Source of the DNA: Vanrija pseudolonga
Taxonomy: Eukaryota > Basidiomycota > Tremellomycetes > Trichosporonales > Trichosporonaceae
Direction of reading: 5' to 3'
DNA length: 64,000 bases
Assembly: GCF_020906515.1 (NCBI RefSeq)
Contig: NC_085852.1
Coordinates: 1,178,001-1,242,000, forward strand
Shown here: one piece after another, positions 21,509 through 33,796 of the stretch
How positions within the stretch are numbered: the first letter of the stretch is position 1
How the letters are laid out: each line of letters starts with the position of its first letter
Translations under genes and position numbers: made by a program
The notes under the pieces: model-generated
Told to the model about the DNA's origin: nothing
Seen by the model: the letters and a program-made list of their open reading frames with translations, nothing else
The model's database searches: none

Positions 21509-23073
21509 ATGTCTGCAGCTGCCGCCCCCGCCGCTGCCGCCGCCGCCGCAGCGGCGCCGCAAAAGCCCCTGTCCCTGCTCGAGAGCTTCATGTGTGGTGG
21601 TCTGGCTGGGTGCGCCGCGGTGACTGTTAGTGAGTGGACCGACGCCAGCGCGTCGCCGGCGCCGCAGGCGCTGGCGGCGACGGCGGGGGTGCACCTTTCT
21701 CGCACGAGCAGAGCACGAGCTGACACCTGCCCTCTCTTTGCCCTTACCTTGCCTCCGCCTCGACTCTCGCCCCCCGCCCGCTCGCTCCGCCGCGTGCGCA
21801 GCCAACATCCCCGAAACGATGAAGACGCGCCTGCAGCTCCAAGGCGAGCTGGCCAAGGCCGACGCCAACGCGCCCAAGGTGTACAAGAACGTCTTTGACG
21901 TGTTCAAGAAGACGTGGGCGAACGAGGGCATCAAGGGCTTGCAGAGGGGCTTGATGCCCGCGTACGGGTACCAGATCCTGCTCAACGGATCGAGGTTGGG
22001 TGAGTCGGAGAAGATGGCGATCGTGGTCGTGGTGGTGGCGACGGCGATGGTGGTGGCGATGGCGACGTGGCGACTGGCAGCGCCAATGTGCCCGAGAGCT
22101 ATTCTTGCTGCCCGACGCTTCGGTGCCGGCCATCGTCGACCACGCAGCCGCCATTCGGAGCCGCGCGCAGCTCGCAGCACGCACACTAACGCCGCCGCAG
22201 GCTTCTACGAGCCCGTCCGCCACACGCTGAACCGCGCGCTGGGGTACAAGCCCGAAGAGGTGGTGTGGTACACTTCGATCACTGCGGGCAGTATTACGGG
22301 CTGTATTGGAGGTGAGTCGCGAGGCCGCGAGTGGGGCAGGCCGAGTCGCAAGCCTTGCTGCCCGCGCGCTCCCTTCGGTCGCGTGCTAAACCCGCCTCAG
22401 CGACCCTCGGCTCGCCCCTCTTCCTCATCAAGGCCCGCATGCAGGCGTACTCGCCCGTCCTCCCCGTCGGCGCGCAGCACAACTACAAGAACGGCTTTGA
22501 TGCGCTCCGGACAATTGTCAAGGCTGACGGCGTGCCCGGCCTGTGGCGCGGTGTTTCGGCTGCCATTTTGAGGACTGTCTGTGTGGGTATCTAGCTGCTC
22601 GAGGGGGTTCGTACCAGCTAACACGCACCAGGGCTCCGCTGTCCAGCTCCCGTCGTACAACTACGCAAAGGACGTGTTCACACGGTACGGCCTCCTCGAC
22701 CCCAACTCGTTCTGGATGTACCTCGCTGCGTCGGGCGTGTCGGGTGTCGTTGTTGTGAGTGGCAGTGTGGAAGAGAGGCCAGCATGTCGCTAACACCACC
22801 CAGTGCGCCGCTATGCAGCCCGCCGACACAGTCCTCACCCGCATGTACAACCAGCCCACGATTAAGGACCCCGTGACGGGCAAGACGCGCGGCGCGCTCT
22901 ACACCAACCCCATCGACTGTCTGTGGAAGACGGCCCAGGCCGAGGGCATCAAGGGCTGGTACAAGGGCACCACGGCCCACTTCCTCCGTATCGCGCCACA
23001 CACCGTCATCACCCTCGTCGCAAACGAGCTCATCACAAAGGAGTACAAGAAGTACATTCGGAGAGCAGACTAG
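21509..23073 (+). CDS. OAC1: mitochondrial carrier, oxaloacetate carrier type
   Basis: A SLC25 carrier with three repeats. An Ala-rich N-terminal extension precedes SLLESFMCGGLAGCAAVTVS. The three signature PX[D/E]XX[K/R]-like motifs are PETMKTR (after an intron), PLFLIKAR and PADTVLTR. The matrix-facing GIKGLQRGL, GVPGLWRGV and GIKGWYKGT helices end each repeat. Overall similarity to Oac1 and SLC25A34/35 is suggested by SAVQLPSYNYAKD and LRIAPHTVITLVANE. Oac1 transports oxaloacetate, sulfate and, in some yeasts, isopropylmalate across the inner membrane. Five short introns are needed, and the first two separate small exons. The C-terminus is KKYIRRAD. Confidence 0.87.
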
Positions 23074-23372
23074 ATGCGTCGTGTGAGTCGTGGACTTGCG
23101 TCCACGCGGATACCTTGTATGATTTCAATACTCAATACTCAATTGCATCTTGTCCTTGTACACAAAAAGGAGCCAGGGCAGAGATACAAGCGGGCGGGGC
23201 GGCGAGGGAGACGGGAGCTGCGGCGCGGCCGTGGTGGTGGCCGAGCGACGCTGTCTCGTGAGAACAGCAGCCCTCTGGCAGAGTGCGTCACGACGGACGT
23301 GCTCGCCATGCCCATGGTCGGAGGAGACCACCGTTGAGTGGCAGAAACGGAACGATAGCGCGCTACTGGCAA

Positions 23373-26300
23373 CTAGAAATCAGTCACGCCAGCCTGGCTA
23401 GGGGCAATAGACTGCGTGTCGTCGTCACCAGCCTTGTAGCCGTAGGCGTACGACGAGACGGCGTCCGAGGGCGCAATCGAACCAATCGACAGCTTGCGGG
23501 GTCCGCCAAGGCCGAGCTGCTTCTTGTCACCAAGGCCGAATCCACCGCCGACGGAGGGACCAGGAGGGAGGCGGTCGTATTGCGAGTAGGCAATGCTCGA
23601 CGCACGCGACGACATGGGCGCGAGCGCATGGCCTGGTGCTAAGCTGCCCGTGGTCGACTCGGCCGGCTGCTGAGAAATCACCGAGGAGGCGTAGCCAGAG
23701 TAGGTTATCTTCTTGCCGCCACCGGCACCGGGGAACGGCTGGGCAGACAGGGGGAAGCTCTGCGTCAGAGCCTGCGAGACAACAGACTGGGCATCGGGAG
23801 GCACGTAGGTGATCGTGTCGTGCGTGCGGTAGTAGGCGGCGTCGAAGCGACTTGGCGCTGGTGCTGGTGCACGACCGGGCTTGTCAAGGTAGTCGTTGGC
23901 CGGCGTCTCGAAGCGGCGGAAGGGGTCGAGTGCACGCGCAAGCGACTTCTTCGGCTTGCTGAACTGCATCATACAAGGCTGGAGGTTGCTGAGCGGGCCC
24001 TCGACAAAGCACGACTTCTCCTTGAAGTGGGTGAGGAGGTAGAGCCAGAGAGGGTGCTGCGGAGTTAGCTCTGCTCAAGTTGATGGTAACTCACCTTGCT
24101 CAACACCTTGGGGTTACCCAGAATCACCACGCCATACTTGGCACGAGTAAGGGCCACATTCAGACGACGCGGGTCGTTGAGGAAACCAATGCCCTGGTGC
24201 TCGTTGGAGCGAACACACGACAGGATAATGTAGTCCTTCTCACGACCCTGGAAAGCGTCGACACTGGCCACCTCCACCTCCTTGTACAGGTCCTTCTTGA
24301 GGGAACCGTGCAGCTGCATATACGACGCGACGTACGACCTCTGGCCTTCGTAAGGAGTGATGACACCGATTTGCGAGGGCAGGACACCGGACTTGAAAAA
24401 CTTGGTGACCATCTTCTCGACGTTGGAAGCCTCGGTACGGTTGAGGAACGAAGTACCACTGGATGAAATCTCCTCTGTGCCCATGTTCTGGTGGAAGAAC
24501 ATGGGCGTGTCGCTGACGGGCCAGGGGAAGTCGACACTCTTGCGGAGACGCTCAGGAGCGGTAACACCGTTCTGGAGAGTACCCTCGTAGAACATGTTGG
24601 AGGGGAACTCGGAGAGGCAGGGGTGCATTCGGTACTGCACCTGCAGACGAATGGGGCGGTTGCCGAGGATGACCAGGCGCTCGAACAGCGACTGTGAGAG
24701 ACCAGCGCGGGCGGCCTTCTTGTTCATGATGACAGGACCGAGCTGCTGGTGGTCTCCGACGAGCACTGCCTGCTTGCAGCCCATGACGAGCGGGATCATA
24801 CACTCTGGCTCGGCGGCTTGGGTGGCCTCGTCGATCAGCACAGTGCGGAACTTGAACTTGGCCAGACGAGGGTCGCCAGCACCAACACAGGTCGTGCAGA
24901 TGACGTCAGCCGCGTTGAGGATGTCCTTCTCGGCGGCGCGAACCAGCGACTTGTACTTGCGCTCGTCACTCTGACTCAGCTCGCCTTGGTCGTTGCGCAG
25001 CTGGATGAGCTTCTGCAGCTCAGGACGAGTGTCGTTCTTGGCCACCTGGTTGTGGAGCGAAAGGAAGGCGACCGACGAGTCGAGAGCCTCACGCGACTTG
25101 GCAGCAAGACGAACAACCTTGAGGCCCGTCTTGTGGATCTTCTCACACAAGTGATCGACCGCGACGTTGGACGGCGCACAGACGAGAACCTGTCCCGGGT
25201 TCATCTTGGCAAGGTGGTACACGATCGAGGCCGACGTGACAGTCTTTCCGGTACCAGGAGGACCCTGGATAAGACTGAGGGGCTTCTGCAGCACTGCCTT
25301 GACTGCGGCCATCTGCGAGTGGTTGAGCTCGGGGAGGTGTGGAGCTGTGAAGCGTTTGGGCATCTGTGTGCGGAGAACCTGGGGCTCCAGTTCGTGGCCG
25401 AGGAGCTTGTGGTACTGTGTGTGTCAGTGTGGGGCTCGAGAGCTGCATGCTTACAATGTAGCCCGACACACTCTTCTCATCGATGGCAAACGTCTTCATG
25501 GCCGCCTGCATGCGATCAAAGCTGGTGGCCTTCCACACAAAGTCGACGGCGAAGCCATGGGTGCAGTCGGTGGGGACGTTGTCGGATCGCTTCAGCTCCA
25601 GACAGATCTCGTCAGAGATATCTGCGTGCGTCAGCTCGAATCAAGATGATTAGCTTACTGTTTGGAACCTTTATGACACTGCCGGCACCCTCCCACAACT
25701 TGTCGTTGTCGCCTCCAAGGGTAGCCCAGCCCTTCATTCCGGCGCCGACAAGCTTGAGTCTGAGCTCGTCGCCGACGGCCAAGCGCACTTCGCCGCTCTC
25801 CAGCTTGGGCATGGAGAACCAAGCGAGTCGCTTTTGGTTGAGACCCATGTCCCAACGAACAATGATGTCGGTCTCTCCCTGCGATTCCTTCATGCGCTTG
25901 TCGTAGTCGGCTTCGATCTTGACCAGTGGGCCGAAGATGTTCTGGTACTGGTACGCGTCCTCGTATCTGTGCATGGGTCAGAAACAATCCGATCACCTTA
26001 CCCACCGTAACAGAATAGGCTGCATCTCCTCCTCGGTCGCCTGCGCCTCGGCGTGCTCGAGACGGGCATTGGGGTTGTCGCGCCACATCTCCTCGAGCTT
26101 GGCGATCTGAGCCATGGATATTTGCCTGGCGCGCAGCTGCTCAGCCTCGGAGGGGACCTTGACGAGCCACGACAGGAACGAGCGGTCGTCGATGATCGCT
26201 GACCACTGGGACGTGTCCCAGTTGATGTCACGAGAGCTGGTGAGAGCTGCGCAAGGTTGGCTGGGGAGTCAGAGTTGTCCACACGGAGCATTTTCAACTC

Positions 26301-27063
26301 ACCGACACAGCAGCACGACGACGGTATCGCTCTTGGCGGGAATGAAGCCCAGAAGGAAGACATTCTTGCTGCCACAGTTGTAACCTGGACTTGTTAGTTG
26401 ACGGCTGTGTACTCGGCAACTCACATTCTGGAGTCGTCTCGCCAAGCGCCGAGTCCTTGTGGAGGATGACCTCCTTGTGCTTGGCCTTGACCAGGTGGTT
26501 GACGATATGTGACGCCGACGTGTTGCCACGCGAGTTACAGAACCACTTGTTGCACTGAATACACTGGGTGGGTGAGCACAACAACGGGGCTGACGAACCC
26601 ACCTTGACAACACACTGGGGGTTGTGGATGCCACAATAACTGGGGTGTTGGTCAGCTGCTGCCTCGCACCAATCGCAGCTACCCACCTGCACGCGTGCTC
26701 AATGCCGTAGCCGAGTGGGACCTCCTCCTCGCGAAACTCGTCCAGCAGCGCGGGGTCGTACTCGTCTCCGTAGGCGTGGGCGCCGTTCTGATGGCGCGAG
26801 GTGAGCGACATTTCGTCAAAGCCGCGCTCGAGGCCAGACCCGTTGCGCGCTGCGTGCTGTCCGGGGACGTCGAGGATCTGTTCTGTCAAGGCGCTCGGTG
26901 CGGCCGAGTACATTGATGTGGTATCATCCTGGTCGAGGCCATACTGGGTAGTAGCGTGAGTCACGGATCCGAGGTGGCGAGCGGGGTAACGGGCCGCGGG
27001 GGGCAATGAACAAACGCGACGACCTACTTGGGAAGCACCTTCAAAGGTGGTGAATGGGTCCAT
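23373..27063 (-). CDS. UPF1: RNA helicase UPF1, nonsense-mediated decay
   Basis: The product, roughly 1,070 residues, starts [12 protein letters not shown]. The Cys/His-rich domain that binds Upf2 is spread over small exons ([62 protein letters not shown]). A 1B-type barrel region ([16 protein letters not shown]) leads into the SF1 helicase core: [79 protein letters not shown] and [11 protein letters not shown]. The C-terminus is Ser/Gln/Gly-rich. At least nine introns are needed; the longest exon (24090-25370) holds the core. Another ATG-less in-frame stretch precedes the start. The gene converges with OAC1 and diverges from ATP12. The call is secure. Confidence 0.96.
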
Positions 27064-27399
27064 GGTAGCGGTATGTGCCGCTACCTCGTGTGTATTGCTC
27101 GAGGTGGGTATATGGTGCAAGGAAAGAGTAGAGTGCAAAGTGTTGTTGTTGTTGCTGACCGAGTGCAAAGTGACTCGCTCGCAGCAAAACGCAGCGGCCA
27201 AGTCGAGTGGACGACCAGCCAAAGGTGGTGCGGCTTTGCTTCTGTGCAGCTTCGGCCCCGCCGGAATCTAATCTTTCTAATGGGAATGCTAAATGGTTTA
27301 CACTTCCGACAACCAAAGACAAAGTGGAGGTCGTGACTGTCCGGAATTTCCGTACGCTTCTTTCACCTCGTCTCCATTCTCCCCCTCAAAACGTCAACA
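27064..27399. promoter_or_regulatory. divergent promoter UPF1 / ATP12
   Basis: 336 bp between two start codons. The UPF1 side contains GTTGTTGTTGTTGC (CAA-rich leader on the minus strand). The middle is A/T-richer, with AATCTAATCTTTCTAATGGG near 27265. No TATA box is clear. Confidence 0.45.
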
Positions 27400-28481
27400 A
27401 TGGCCTCGATCGCTCGCACCGCGCTCAACACGGGACTGCGCGCCGGCCGCGTCGGCGGCCCGTCGACTCTGCGCGCCGCCGCTCCCCGCGCCGCTGTGCC
27501 CTTCGTGCGCTCCATTGTCTCTGGCACCGCGCGCCTCGACGCAGAGGTGCACGCCGGCGCGCCTCTGACGCAGACTAACCGTGAGTACGGAGGTGGCTTT
27601 GTCCCTATGATCACCTGTACTCACTCTCCAGGTGCCGAGATCACCCTGCGCCGTTTCTGGAAGAACGCCCACATCAAGGAGGACGACGGAGGATACCTCG
27701 TCACCCTCGACCACCGTAACCTCAAGACGCCGGGCGGCACCAAGCTCGTCGTGCCCGCCAACAGGAGGCTACTGGCGATTCTCATCGCCAACGAGTGGGA
27801 GAACCAGGAGCAGGTGCTCAAGCAGCACGCTCTGCCTCTGGTGAGCTACTGCTTTCTTCGAGAGCTGACATTCAGACATCCCTCGCTTCTCGTGCCATCG
27901 ACGGCCTCTCTGACCCCCAGACCCGCGAGGCTGTCATCGACTCATTGCTGTCCTACCTCGAGACAGACACCATTTGGTTAGCTGGCTAATTCCTGCCATA
28001 GGACGCAGCTGACGCCTCAGCTACCCCGACGAGGCCCCCGAAGCCCTTGTCCGCCTCCAAAAGGAGCACTGGGACCCGCTCTTCAAGTGGCTCAAGGACA
28101 CGTACGGCGTGACGCTCAACCTCGCCGAGGGCTTCAGCCCCGCGCAGCAGGACCCTGCGACCATCGAGAAGCTGCGCAGCGTCATCGAGGGCTTTGACAT
28201 TTGGGAGCTGGCGGCGTTCGAGCGCGCCGTGTACGCGACCAAGAGCTTTGTCATTGCTCTTGCGCTGGTGACTGGCCGCATCTCGGCCAATGAGGCGGCA
28301 CAGGCCAGCCACGTCGAGGTCGCTTCGCAGATTGAGCGATGGGGAGAGGTTGAGGACAGTGAGTGCTGCTGAATTGTCGCTGCTGGGAAGCCGTATCTCA
28401 CACTCTTCAGCCCACGACGTCGATCACCAGGACATCCGCCGCGCGCTCGGCAGCGTGGCCACCCTCCTCGCCAAGGTGTAA
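27400..28481 (+). CDS. ATP12: ATP synthase F1 assembly chaperone Atp12
   Basis: Atp12 binds free F1 alpha subunits in the mitochondrial matrix before assembly. The N-terminus MASIARTALNTGLRAGRVGG is an Arg-rich presequence. The family core is RRFWKNAHIKEDDGGYLVTL, DHRNLKTPGGTKLVVP, LLAILIANEWENQEQ, LSYLETDTIWYPDEAPEALV and IWELAAFERAVYATKSFVIA. Introns after TQTNR, after ALPL, inside the TIWY segment and inside VEDTHD are needed. The protein ends RALGSVATLLAKV. It converges with the nitrilase gene 136 bp away. Confidence 0.94.
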
Positions 28482-28617
28482 TTGGTAGTAGATGCAACAA
28501 ATAGACGCATGCCTTGAGCTGGACGCGAATCACTTCAGACTAGCTAGCGGATCCGACGTCGCCTTTTGACCATGAAACGGAGACTGCCAATGAAACTGAA
28601 CTGCCACAACCGATCAC

Positions 28618-29949
28618 CTAAGCCACCTTGTTGCGGCTGGCGTCCTCGCGAATCTTGTACAGGTCACGGCCGTCGTTGAGCACGTCAATGTCGACCTCGA
28701 CCAGCCTGACGCCAACCTCGCTCTTGGGGAATCCGCCAACACGGCCACGGAGCGGCGCCCACACGGCCGAGCCGCCCATGAAGCCCTCCTCGGCGGGGCC
28801 TCCGGCGTTGCTCAGCACCCAGACGGTCTCAGTCTCAAACGAGCGCGCATACGACAAAGCCGAGAGCACCGACGTCTCGTAGTCGTCTGGGTGGGGGTGG
28901 CGCGAGACGTGGCTAAATGCGTCAGCGGATCTCGGTTAGACACCAGCCACGATACGCACGGCTCGCTGTCGGTGGCGGTCCAGTACGTTGGCGCGAACAC
29001 GATGCTGACGCCCTGGTCGACGAGCTTCTGGGCCGCAAGGGGGTGCGAGACGTCCCAGCCTGGGGTAAGCTAGTGAACAGCGCCTTCAGCTTACAGATGA
29101 GCATGCCGGCCTTGCCCCACTTGGTGTCAAACGCCTTGTTCTGCTTGCCACCAGGGGTGAGGTACAGGCGCTCGGGGTGCCAGAGGTTCTGCTTGACGTA
29201 CTCGCCGACGACGTTTCCGTTCTCGTCGATAAAGAAGGCCGTGTTGCTCAGCACGGGGCGCGCATTGTCCTCGACCGTGGCGGGGTGCTGCTCGAGCCAC
29301 TTGGCCCACTCGAGCTGCGCGGGCGTAATCTTGCCCGGGTTGGTGTTGGCGTGCAGGTGCTCGAATGGAGATCCCGAGGGGAACGCGGCGTGGGAAAAGG
29401 CCGCCGACTCGGGGAGCACGCCGTGCACGATCGTGCCGACAATGCTGATGTGGTGCTGCTTGGCCAGCGTCTGAAGGAACGACGTGAGGTGCGTCGAGGG
29501 GAACGTGAGGTACTGGGGAGAGTGTCAGCTTGTGCCAACAGGAGAGCTGTCGCCCGGGGGCTTCCTCCTCTTCCTCGCCTTCCTCATCTTCCTCTCGCTC
29601 GACTCTCAGGTCGTCTGCTGCGCTAGCCGGTCTGCCCTCCCCACCTATAGCGGCACGCCGGCGCCACAAGCAACAGCCCTGGCACCGGCCTGCTCGCCCT
29701 CCTCCTCATCCGCCCGTTGCCACCCACCTGGCGTCCCTCGTTGACAATGCCCTGCAAAAAGTACTCGGGGAAGCAGACGACGTCCGCGCCGAGCTTTGCG
29801 GCCTCGGCGACACGGGCCGACACATCAATCAGGTTCTGGTCGAGGGTAGGGAACGGGGTTGTTGTGTGCGGCTTTTCGAGCTTTGCCGGTCCCTCGTCTG
29901 CCGACTGGACATATGTCTGGGCGATGGCAATCTTGATCGTGTTGGGCAT
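28618..29949 (-). CDS. nitrilase-superfamily carbon-nitrogen hydrolase
   Basis: The N-terminus MPNTIKIAIAQTYVQSADEG starts a nitrilase fold. The catalytic Glu lies in VVCFPEYFLQG, the Lys in GEYVKQNLWHPERLYL, and the Cys in MLICWDVSHPLAAQ. The TGC codon of that Cys is split by a 35 nt intron (29060-29094). The middle contains TFPSTHLTSFLQTLAKQHH and IVGTIVHGVLPES; the end has VFAPTYWTATDSEP and SVLSALSYARSFETETVWVL. The substrate cannot be read from sequence; fungal relatives include amidases and deaminated-glutathione amidases, but the inserted region between Glu and Lys is unusual for the latter. No mitochondrial or secretory signal. A TATA-like GATATAAG lies about 60 nt upstream. Four introns are needed. 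Confidence 0.88.
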
Positions 29950-30462
29950 TGTGGTGGTGATGTCGGTATGGGTGGTTTGTTCTTTGTCACTTGCTCGTCG
30001 AGCCGCCCTTATATCTCGACTGTCGTCCCTGTCGTCCGTGTTACCGTCGGCTAGATGTCCTCTCTCTTGCTGCGGGGCACAGGGCACAGCGAAGGGCGGG
30101 CGGCGGTTGATGCGGACTCGGAGTCGGTGACCCAAGGCTGCCTGCCAGTGCGATGATTATATTGGGCAGCTCATTTACAAACTCGACTTGGCTGGGATAA
30201 GCGCTAAGCGAAGGTGTGGAGACCCCAGATAAGCGCCGGGACACGCGCCCGGGCACCGAACCCAGAACCGGGCTAGGCGCCCGTAACTTTGAAGTCTGGG
30301 CAAGGCAACAACAAGAACATGTCGTCACACCTTCATTGCCTTAGCACTCCCCTCGCACACTCGTACCACAGATGCAACCCAGGTGCGTACAGATATCAAG
30401 GGCCAGTCGCAAGCTCCGACCTCACCATCCCCACTTACACACACAGGATACGTCTCCAAACA
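29950..30462. promoter_or_regulatory. divergent region with TATA-like site for the hydrolase
   Basis: This 513 bp gap separates the starts of the nitrilase (-) and the ABHD12-like gene (+). On the minus strand GATATAAGGGCGG at 30005-30017 is TATA-like and about 60 nt upstream of the nitrilase start. Nothing else recognisable. Confidence 0.45.
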
Positions 30463-32014
30463 ATGTCGTCGGCAGCGACAGACCGCGCGTTAAAGGTCTG
30501 CGCGTTCATCCCGCTCATGCTCGTCGTCCTGTACTGTCTCATCGTCTTCATGTCCACCCTCACCACGGTACAGCGCGAGTAAGTTGGGCCATAGGCACGG
30601 GGAATACCACGCACACACTGACACTGTGGCCAGGTTCCTTTTCCTCCACCGGCTCAAGATCCCAACATGGAAAAAGTTCCACGAGCCAGAGTACTACGGC
30701 CTTGCACGTGGGTGGCGCAGTTGGTGTCGGTGCTCATGCTCGCAGCCTTCAAGACACGAAACTTCAAGCTCGAGACACCGGACGGCGAGACGCTCGGCGC
30801 GTGGCACGTGTTGTGAGTGTGGTGGTAAGGGTTGTGGCGAGTGGCCACTGGCACCCACCGGTCACAATGCTGCCGTCATCATCACCACTCACCCCACTCT
30901 GCAGGCCTCAAGGCGTATATGTCGAGCAGGAGCCCTTCCCTCCGCGCAAGCGTCTCCTCGACAGCGTCTTTGACGATGCATTTGGCCACCGGCCCACCAT
31001 CATCTACTTTCACGGAAACGTACGTCTACGTGTGCTCGGAGCGGCCGCCACCGCTCGTCGTACTCTATCTGCTGTGCTCATTCCGCCACCAGGCCGCCAC
31101 CCGGGCCCAGCCCCACCGAGTCCGGGGGTACATGGAGATGTCTGGACGACTGAACTGGTAAGGGCGGTGCAACGTGCACTGTACGGCGTCTGACGCGCGC
31201 AGCAACGTCGTGGCGGTCGACTACAGAGGGTTCGCCGACTCGTCAGGAACGCCGTCCCAGGCCGGCGTGATCATCGACGCTAGGACCACATGGGACTGGG
31301 TGGCGAAGAAGGTCAAGGCAGCCGGTGGCGACCCAGCGAGGAACATTATCCTGTGTGGGCATAGTCTCGGGACGGGCATCACGTCGGCTTTGGCGGAGCG
31401 GCTTGCGGCGGAGGGTAGGTGGGCCTCCTGGGTGTTTGCTGACCTGCGACAGGAACGTTCCCCCGGGCCATCATCCTCATCGCGCCGTTCTCCTCTGTCG
31501 TTGACCTAGTCGACTCGTAAGTGCACCGAGCGATCAAGCCTAACCCCAGCTTCTACCTCTTTGGCTTCTTCCCCATCTTCCATCCTCTAAAGGCGGTACC
31601 ACGGATCAAAGGTGGGTTGGCTTGTCCACGTGAACTAACCCTCAGAATACATCCGGTCGAGCTGGGCCGACCCGTTCGAATCCAAGGTGTCGCTGGTGGT
31701 AGGTGCTACCTAGATGAATGCGACCTACTCACACCCAGTCCACCGCGTCACCCATGCTCCTCCTGCACACGCTCAACGACGGCGTCATCCCGAGCTCCCA
31801 CTCGGAAACCATCTTCAACGTCATGCTCGAGCGCAATGGCACACAGCACAGGCCGCAGGTCGAGCAGACAGAGTACGAGGGATGGGGTACCCTCAAGGTA
31901 GCGTACCCCAACGGCCTGCCGCTCATCAAGTGGGAGGGCAAGTATGGCGGGCACAACGACCTCGGCTGGGCCGAGGGCACGTTTGATCTCATGGCGTGGG
32001 TGGCGGATTTGTAG
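30463..32014 (+). CDS. ABHD12-like membrane-anchored serine hydrolase
   Basis: The N-terminus has one hydrophobic segment (VCAFIPLMLVVLYCLIVFM) followed by the alpha/beta-hydrolase domain. TIIYFHGNAATRAQPHR gives the HG oxyanion strand and NVVAVDYRGFADSSGTPS the family signature. The nucleophile elbow is ILCGHSLGTGI; the Asp is in LLLHTLNDGVIP and the His in KYGGHNDLG, so the triad is complete. ABHD12 hydrolyses lysophosphatidylserine and monoacylglycerol at the ER. The start MSSAATDRALKVC was preferred because it directly precedes the membrane segment; an upstream spliced leader (donor near 30384, acceptor near 30447) is possible. About eight small introns interrupt the gene, more than most of its neighbours. 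Confidence 0.85.
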
Positions 32015-32016
32015 GA

Positions 32017-32058
32017 CGTGTAGTACAACGTGCAGTAGGGTGTGAACAACGTGTAGTA
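32017..32058 (+). repeat. three copies of a 9-mer in the 3' region
   Basis: CGTGYAGTA occurs at 32017-32025, 32029-32037 and 32050-32058, starting 3 nt after the stop of the ABHD12-like gene. It could be a 3' UTR element or chance. Confidence 0.5.
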
Positions 32059-32182
32059 GAGTGTAATCCGACGTAGATGTTACTAGACCTAATAGTGATG
32101 AACGCGACGACGCGACGCACAGATATGACATTGAACCCTGTAGCTACAGCTCATAGAGATGTCATCAAACTCCCCTACCAGG

Positions 32183-33295
32183 TCACTTCGCTGCCGGCGC
32201 CGCCGGTGGAGCAACCTTGTCCTTGTCGACGGTCTGGAGCCAGGAGCGCAAGTCATGGAGGTACGGGAACTCCTTGCGCAGCGCGGCGGGGTCGGCCTCG
32301 AAGGGGTGTTTATGGAGTTGCTGTGGCGTGGGGTCAGCCCCCCGTCTCCCCCTCTCCCCGTCCTGACCCACCTCAAACAGATGCTTCGCATACGCGTGAT
32401 CAATCTCCCCGCTCCCGCCGACCTCCTTCCCCGTCACCTCTTTAACCACCTGCGCCACCTGCGCGCCCGTCAAAGCGTCGCCAGCGAGCATGATCTCGCG
32501 GCCCGCGAAGCGGTCCGGGTCGGCGAGGCAGTCGGCGGCCACGTGCCCGATGTCGTCGGTACACACGTACTTGTGCACATAGGCCGGGTCCCACGCGGCA
32601 GTGTACCCTGCAAATCCCGGCCACAGGAGCGTCTCCATGAAGCCTGCGGGGCCGACGTATGTGGAGGGGATGGGCAGCGACTTGATGTACTCCCATGCGT
32701 CGCGCTTGAGGTCGAAGCTGGCACGAGCGCGTCAGCGCGAGTGCCGTGCGCCGCGACGTTCGCGTTCTCGACACGACATACCTCGCGATCCCCGTCTCTG
32801 CGACACCAGACAGATCGACACCAGAGTAGACGATGTACTTGGCGCCATACCTGACCGCGGCGTCGGCGATAGCCTTGGCTGGGGCGTGGGGTCAGCCCTG
32901 CTCACATCCTCCTTCTTGTCCCAGACAGCCCCACTCACTATGCTCCAGCTCATCAGCCGTCTCAGAATGCAGCATCAGAAAAACGCCGTCCACCGGCCCA
33001 TGGAGGAACAAAGACCGCGCGTCGGCCGTGTCGCCAAACACGACCATGACGCCCGGCGTCTCCTCTACGCGCTTGGCCTTGTCGCTGAAGGGATCGCGTG
33101 AGACGCCGAGGATGATGTGGCCGTGCTGTTTGGAGAGGTACTGCGAGCGTGAGCGAGCGAGCGCGCGTGTACGTGGGACTGCGGGCCGGCTGTCGACGGC
33201 ACACACTAGCTCCACATACTCACCTTCACCACAGCACCCCCCTGGTCGCCCGTCGCGCCGAGCACGAGGATGTTCTTGAGCTTTGGCGGGGTCAT
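32183..33295 (-). CDS. NmrA-like NAD(P)-binding protein
   Basis: The Rossmann start NILVLGATGDQGGAVVKYL carries the GxxGxxG dinucleotide loop. GVMVVFGDTADARSLF, HGPVDGVFLMLHSE, YGAKYIVYSGVDLSG and IPSTYVGPAGFMETLLWPGF follow the NmrA order. TDDIGHVAADCLADPDRFAG and LAGDALTGAQVAQVVKEVTG form the C-terminal part. Members act as redox sensors or atypical reductases; a YxxxK active site is not evident, so catalytic activity is uncertain. Four introns are needed, the last between HLFE and QLHKHPF. It ends in an Ala/Pro-rich tail. Confidence 0.85.
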
Positions 33296-33796
33296 GCTAT
33301 GCGGATGGAGCTGGATGCAGTGAGTGACCATGGAGAGAACAAAGCCGTTTCCGCCGGCTGTTATGAGGTTGCTCCCCAACAGCCGGCAGTGCCGACCTCC
33401 ACCACCATGTTGGTCCACCGGTGACGTCAACAACGTGGACGGGCGGACCTGCCGATCGCCGAGGCCGATGCTGGGTGCTGTTGCTTTCGACAGTCCGCGC
33501 AGCCCGCAGCACTGCTGGACGCACCCTCGGCCATGTGGACGAGACGGCGAGGCTGGAGGAGCGCAGCTCGCTCTGATGTGGGTGGAGGTGGAGGATGGCG
33601 GTGGCATGGTCGACGCCGGCCTGAGCGTTGATGATCGCCGAGGGCAGTGGCGCCGAGGCTAACTTGTGGCGCTCGACCACCCACCTCCCGGCCACAATTG
33701 CGTCTTGCATCCACTACATCTGATTAGGCAGTTGGCTTGTATGTAAATATGGGTATCTCCATGCTGGGTATATTCTGTAGCAGCCGCCGCTCTGTC
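33296..33796. other. intergenic, no gene seen
   Basis: About 500 bp between two minus-strand genes, containing the NmrA promoter side and the 3' region of the Sac gene. Overlapping open frames on both strands are Arg/His-rich noise typical of GC-rich DNA. Confidence 0.5.
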